Part shown: in pieces, positions 8,380 through 10,949 of the stretch | Layout of the letters: each line of letters opens with the position of its first letter | How positions within the stretch are numbered: position 1 is the stretch's first letter | Notes under the pieces: model-generated | What the model was told of the DNA's origin: nothing | The model's database searches: none | Seen by the model: only the letters and a program-made list of their open reading frames with translations | Translations under genes and position numbers: made by a program | Origin: JBQTIU01 sp052387815 | GTDB taxonomy: Bacteria; Pseudomonadota; Alphaproteobacteria; CACIAM-22H2 | Direction of reading: 5' to 3' | Assembly (NCBI GenBank): GCA_052387815.1 | Contig: JBQTIU010000064.1 | Coordinates: forward strand, 1-10,949 | Length of the DNA stretch: 10,949 bases

Positions 8380-10608
8380 TCAACGAGGTTTTGCGGCCCG
8401 CCCATCAATCGGCGACAGCGGCGGCACTCGGTACGGCGCGCCAGGGCCGAGCTCGCGCACCACGTTGTCGATGATCATGCGCCCGATCTCGCCGGTCGGC
8501 GTACGGCCCATGGACAGGATCGATTCGGGATGGAACTGCACCGCCGCCGCCGGCAGGCGCCGGTGGCGGACCGCCATGACCAGCCCCTCGCCGGTGCGCG
8601 CGACGACCTCGAGTTCGGCGGCCGGAAAATCCGCGGCCCGCGCGGTGAGCGAATGATAAGCGCCGACCAGGCACGGGCTGGGCACGCCGGCGAACAGGCG
8701 GAGTCCGTCGTGGATCACCGCCCAGGTCTTGCCGTGGCGTGGCGTGGGCAGCAACTCGAGGCTGCCGCCGAACGCCTCGACCATGCCTTGCAGGCCGAGG
8801 CAGACGCCGAACTGCGGGATGCCGGCCTCGGCGAGCGCGCGCACCAGCCGAGGGACCCCGAATTCCGCGGGCCGCCCCGGCCCCGGCGAATGAACGACGA
8901 GGTCGGGCCGCGCCGCCTCGAGCCGGTCGAAGGCGAGGCCATGGCGGTAGGTCGCGACCTCGGCGCCGGTCTGGCGGAAATAATCGGCGAGCGTGTGGAC
9001 GAACGAGTCCTCGTTGTCGATCAGCACCACGCGCCGTCCCTGGCCCGGCGCGCTGGCGACCGCCGCCGGCGAGGGCGCGCCCGGCGAGGCGCTGGCTCGC
9101 CCCTCGGCCAGGGCGCGGAACAGGGCCTGCGCCTTGGTGCGGCATTCCTCGTCCTCCTCCGCGCCCACCGAATCCCAGACCAGCGTCGCGCCGACCCGAT
9201 AGCGCGCCGTCCCGTCCTTGAGGTGGACGGTGCGGATGGTGATGCCGGTGTTGACGTCGCCCGAGGCCATCAGCGCCCCCACCGCGCCGCCGTACCAGGC
9301 GCGCGGCGAGGTCTCGAGATCCTCAACGATCTCGACCGCCCGCTTCTTGGGCGCGCCGGTCAGCGTCGCCGCCCACATATGCGACAGGAACGCATCGAGG
9401 CCCGTCAGGCCCTCGCGCAGGCGGCCCTCGACGTGGTCGACGGTGTGGAACAGCCCGGCATAGGTCTCGATCAGCCGGCGGGCAAGAAGCCGCACCGTGC
9501 CCGGCCGGCAGATGCGCGACTTGTCGTTGCGGTCGACGTCGGTGCACATGGTGAGCTCGACCTCGTCCTTCTCCGACATGACGAGGGCCTTGAGCCGCGC
9601 CGCATCCTCCATCGCGTTGCCGCCGCGCCGGGCCGTGCCGGAGATCGGGCACGATTCGACGCGGTCGCCCTCGACGCGCACGTACATCTCCGGCGAGGTG
9701 CCGATCAGCTGCTCGTCGCCGAGCTGGAACAGGAATTCGAACGGGCTCGGGTTGAGGCGCTTCAGGCGCTCGAACAGAGCCGACGGCGGGCCCCCGTAGG
9801 GTGCGAAGAAATTGCGGCTCAGCACCACCTCGAAGATGTCGCCGACCCGCATCCGCTCGCGCGCCGCATCGACGAGGGCGGCATAGGACTCGGGCGTGTG
9901 GTCGGAGGTGACCGCGCCCGCGCCCGTCCGGCGCGAGCGCCCGGGGCGCCGAAACGGCACCCGCGAGGCCGCCGCGCTCGACACGCCGGCGCGTGCGAAC
10001 TCGTAGTCGTAGCGGAAGGCCTGTTCCTTGCGCCGGTCGAGGACGACGACGCGATCGGGCAGGAACAGGTGCAGGTCCTTCCGGTCGGGGGAGCGCGGAT
10101 GCTTGAGGGCGATCGGCTCGAACTGGAACAGCAAGTCGTAGCCGAAGGCCCCGTAGAGGCCGAGGAAGGAGTCTTCGATGCCCTTGAACTCGGCGATCAG
10201 CGCGCGCAGGGGCGAGACCAGCGAGGGCTGGAGGCTGCGTTCCTCCTCGGCGAAGACGGCTGGGGAGGGCAGGATGTCGAGCGCGATCTCGCGCGCGCTG
10301 CTTGCCGCCAGGCGCCAGGCGGGCGAATCGCCGAGCAGCGGGCGAAAGATCTCGATCAGGCGTAGCCCACGCGGGTTGAGGGCCCGGAAGGTAAGGCGCC
10401 GGTCGCGGCCGACGATCTCGATCGGCGGCGCGCGGAAGCCGATCTCCCAACGGGTGTAGCGGCCGGGGTAATCGACGCCGGAGGACAACAGCGCGCCGGG
10501 CTCGCGGTCGAGGCGCTGGGGCAAGCCGGCCAATGCGCGCGCCACGTCGAGCCGACGGCGGCGGCGCTCGAGCACGAGGCCGGAGGGCGTGGCGAAACGA
10601 TAGATCAT
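8380..10608 (-). CDS. trpE: Fused anthranilate synthase TrpE(G), bifunctional chorismate and glutaminase subunits
   Basis: The 742-residue protein joins both subunits of anthranilate synthase, the first step of tryptophan synthesis from chorismate and glutamine. It aligns by eye with the rhizobial TrpE(G) type throughout. The TrpE part (about 1-500) has YPGRYTRW (47-54), LGLYGAFGYDL (149-159), PISGTARRG (321-329), CTDVDRNDKSR (355-365) and LTGAPKKRA (416-424). After an Ala/Pro/Ser-rich linker (about 502-524) comes a class I glutamine amidotransferase: DNEDSFVHTLADYFRQTG (531-548), oxyanion loop SPGPG (574-578), nucleophile C603 in GVCLGLQG, and H693/E695 in HPES. All catalytic residues are present. 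ATG 10608 is chosen because GAGG lies 8 nt upstream; the alternative GTG 10617 overlaps that GAGG. A leader ORF with three Trp codons upstream indicates attenuation control. No other trp gene is in the window. PabB/PabA is a less likely alternative given the fusion type and leader. Confidence 0.96.
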   Translation of the reverse strand: MIYRFATPSGLVLERRRRRLDVARALAGLPQRLDREPGALLSSGVDYPGRYTRWEIGFRAPPIEIVGRDRRLTFRALNPRGLRLIEIFRPLLGDSPAWRLAASSAREIALDILPSPAVFAEEERSLQPSLVSPLRALIAEFKGIEDSFLGLYGAFGYDLLFQFEPIALKHPRSPDRKDLHLFLPDRVVVLDRRKEQAFRYDYEFARAGVSSAAASRVPFRRPGRSRRTGAGAVTSDHTPESYAALVDAARERMRVGDIFEVVLSRNFFAPYGGPPSALFERLKRLNPSPFEFLFQLGDEQLIGTSPEMYVRVEGDRVESCPISGTARRGGNAMEDAARLKALVMSEKDEVELTMCTDVDRNDKSRICRPGTVRLLARRLIETYAGLFHTVDHVEGRLREGLTGLDAFLSHMWAATLTGAPKKRAVEIVEDLETSPRAWYGGAVGALMASGDVNTGITIRTVHLKDGTARYRVGATLVWDSVGAEEDEECRTKAQALFRALAEGRASASPGAPSPAAVASAPGQGRRVVLIDNEDSFVHTLADYFRQTGAEVATYRHGLAFDRLEAARPDLVVHSPGPGRPAEFGVPRLVRALAEAGIPQFGVCLGLQGMVEAFGGSLELLPTPRHGKTWAVIHDGLRLFAGVPSPCLVGAYHSLTARAADFPAAELEVVARTGEGLVMAVRHRRLPAAAVQFHPESILSMGRTPTGEIGRMIIDNVVRELGPGAPYRVPPLSPIDGRAAKPR

Positions 10609-10755
10609 GGGTCCCACCTCGAGGGTCGCCCGCCCTGCGGGCCGCGACCCTGAATCGGATTTCGCGATTGGCCGGCACCGGGGAATCCCCGGGGCCGTTC
10701 AAGCAAGCGATCGATAAAAGGGGAAAAGGGGGTGCGTGGTGACGGGCGTCACCAC
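10609..10755 (-). promoter_or_regulatory. trp leader / attenuator region with three hairpins
   Basis: Read on the minus strand toward trpE(G): hairpin 1 (10755-10736) has perfect 8-bp arms GTGGTGAC/GTCACCAC with loop GCCC. Its 5' arm contains the last Trp codons and the stop of the leader ORF. A CCCCCTTTTCCCCTTTT tract follows (10732-10716). Hairpin 2 (10697-10673) has arms CCGGGG/CCCCGG, loop ATT, extended by four pairs after one mismatch. Hairpin 3 (10650-10623) has 7-bp arms GGGTCGC/GCGACCC with an inner four-pair stem and ends 14 nt before the start codon. Only hairpin 1 is followed by a T-rich run, and that run is interrupted by C. Attenuation by ribosome stalling is likely; which hairpin terminates is unclear. 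Confidence 0.65.
10617..10620 (-). promoter_or_regulatory. Ribosome binding site of trpE(G)
   Basis: GAGG on the minus strand is 8 nt before ATG 10608 and overlaps GTG 10617, so it favours the ATG start. An 8-nt stretch here (GGTGGGAC, 10611-10618) is complementary to GTCCCACC inside the trp leader ORF. Confidence 0.65.
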
Positions 10756-10844
10756 CACCACCGGCGGCGGTGGGCGGGCCGAAAGAGTGAGCCAGTCTGC
10801 CTCGGGTGGGACAAGACGCGCCGTCCCGTCGAATGAACGAGCAT
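10749..10844 (-). CDS. trpL: trp operon leader peptide (31 aa, ends Trp-Trp-Trp-stop)
   Basis: A 32-codon ORF from ATG 10844 to TGA 10749-10751 encodes a 31-residue peptide starting MLVHSTGRRV and ending HRRRWWW. The three consecutive TGG codons (29-31) directly precede the stop. It lies 140 nt upstream of trpE(G), on the same strand, with a hairpin beginning within the Trp codons. Known alphaproteobacterial trpE(G) genes, such as the rhizobial one, are preceded by a leader peptide with a run of three Trp, so both position and composition fit. AGG lies 3 nt before the ATG, which is close; an internal TTG could be used instead. The peptide has no role beyond sensing Trp-tRNA through ribosome stalling. 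Three Trp codons could arise by chance from the GGTGGTGG sequence, but the placement makes this unlikely. Confidence 0.8.
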   Translation of the reverse strand: MLVHSTGRRVLSHPRQTGSLFRPAHRRRWWW

Positions 10845-10949
10845 GATCCTAGCCGCGTCCGGCCGCGGATGTCCAGCGCATGTAGGGGCGAGGCCGCGAG
10901 CCAGCGCCTCGCGCCCCGCCCTTCGCAGAACGCCCGGTCGCAGTAGGGC
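10845..10949. other. Right-end intergenic region upstream of trpL
   Basis: These 105 nt hold the type-C palindromic repeat and presumably the trp promoter on the minus strand. I see no convincing -35/-10 pair and no coding frame. Confidence 0.45.
10882..10920. repeat. Type-C palindromic repeat element
   Basis: GTAGGGGCGAGGC opens a palindrome with arms GCGAGGC (10888-10894) and GCCTCGC (10906-10912). Over 39 nt it matches the reverse complement of 6621-6659 at 34 positions. It carries the same GTAGGGG edge as flavours A and B, so it appears to be a third subtype of the same family. It lies about 38 nt upstream of the trp leader ORF. Confidence 0.75.

Noticed and set aside
8377..10365. Long plus-strand open frame (662 codons) opposite trpE(G)
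   Set aside because: Its translation is Arg/Ala/Asp-rich with no family features, and the opposite strand encodes a complete TrpE(G).

Overview
The window is a high-GC stretch of bacterial chromosome. The gene content points to an alphaproteobacterium, probably Rhodospirillales-like: a fused TrpE(G) anthranilate synthase, a DUF4167 protein near clpB, an EF-P/inositol-monophosphatase gene pair, and an OmpA-type protein with a long Pro/Ala linker. The taxonomic placement is inference. No phage, transposase, CRISPR, rRNA or tRNA gene is visible.

Layout. Positions 1-2152 hold three minus-strand genes: efp, an SuhB-type inositol monophosphatase 15 nt downstream, and after a 101-nt gap the N-terminal part of a secreted Pro/Ala-rich protein that runs off the left edge. 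A divergent intergenic region (2153-2622) carries a near-perfect 18-nt inverted repeat. Then come a plus-strand DUF4167 gene, a convergent minus-strand MOSC-domain gene, and plus-strand clpB behind a good RpoH (sigma-32)-type promoter. clpB converges on a minus-strand M23 metallopeptidase (MepM-like). Upstream of that gene lies trpE(G), preceded by a 31-codon leader ORF that ends in three consecutive Trp codons and a stop.

The most notable non-coding content is of two kinds. First, a trp leader peptide (10749-10844) and three hairpins upstream of trpE(G) form a likely attenuation region; the Trp codons and the stop lie inside the first hairpin. Second, a family of GC-rich palindromic elements (arms GGGCGGGT..., outer edges GTAGGGG/CCCCTAC) occurs in at least three flavours at 6564-6752, 8132-8330 and 10882-10920. 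They fill the gaps on both sides of the M23 gene and supply the stop codons of both clpB and the M23 gene.

Functionally the genes are housekeeping: translation (EF-P), RNA/phosphate metabolism (SuhB-like), envelope (OmpA-like, M23 endopeptidase), protein disaggregation (ClpB) and tryptophan synthesis (TrpE(G)). I see no defence or mobile gene cassette. The candidates for something undescribed are the trp leader architecture and the palindromic repeat family.
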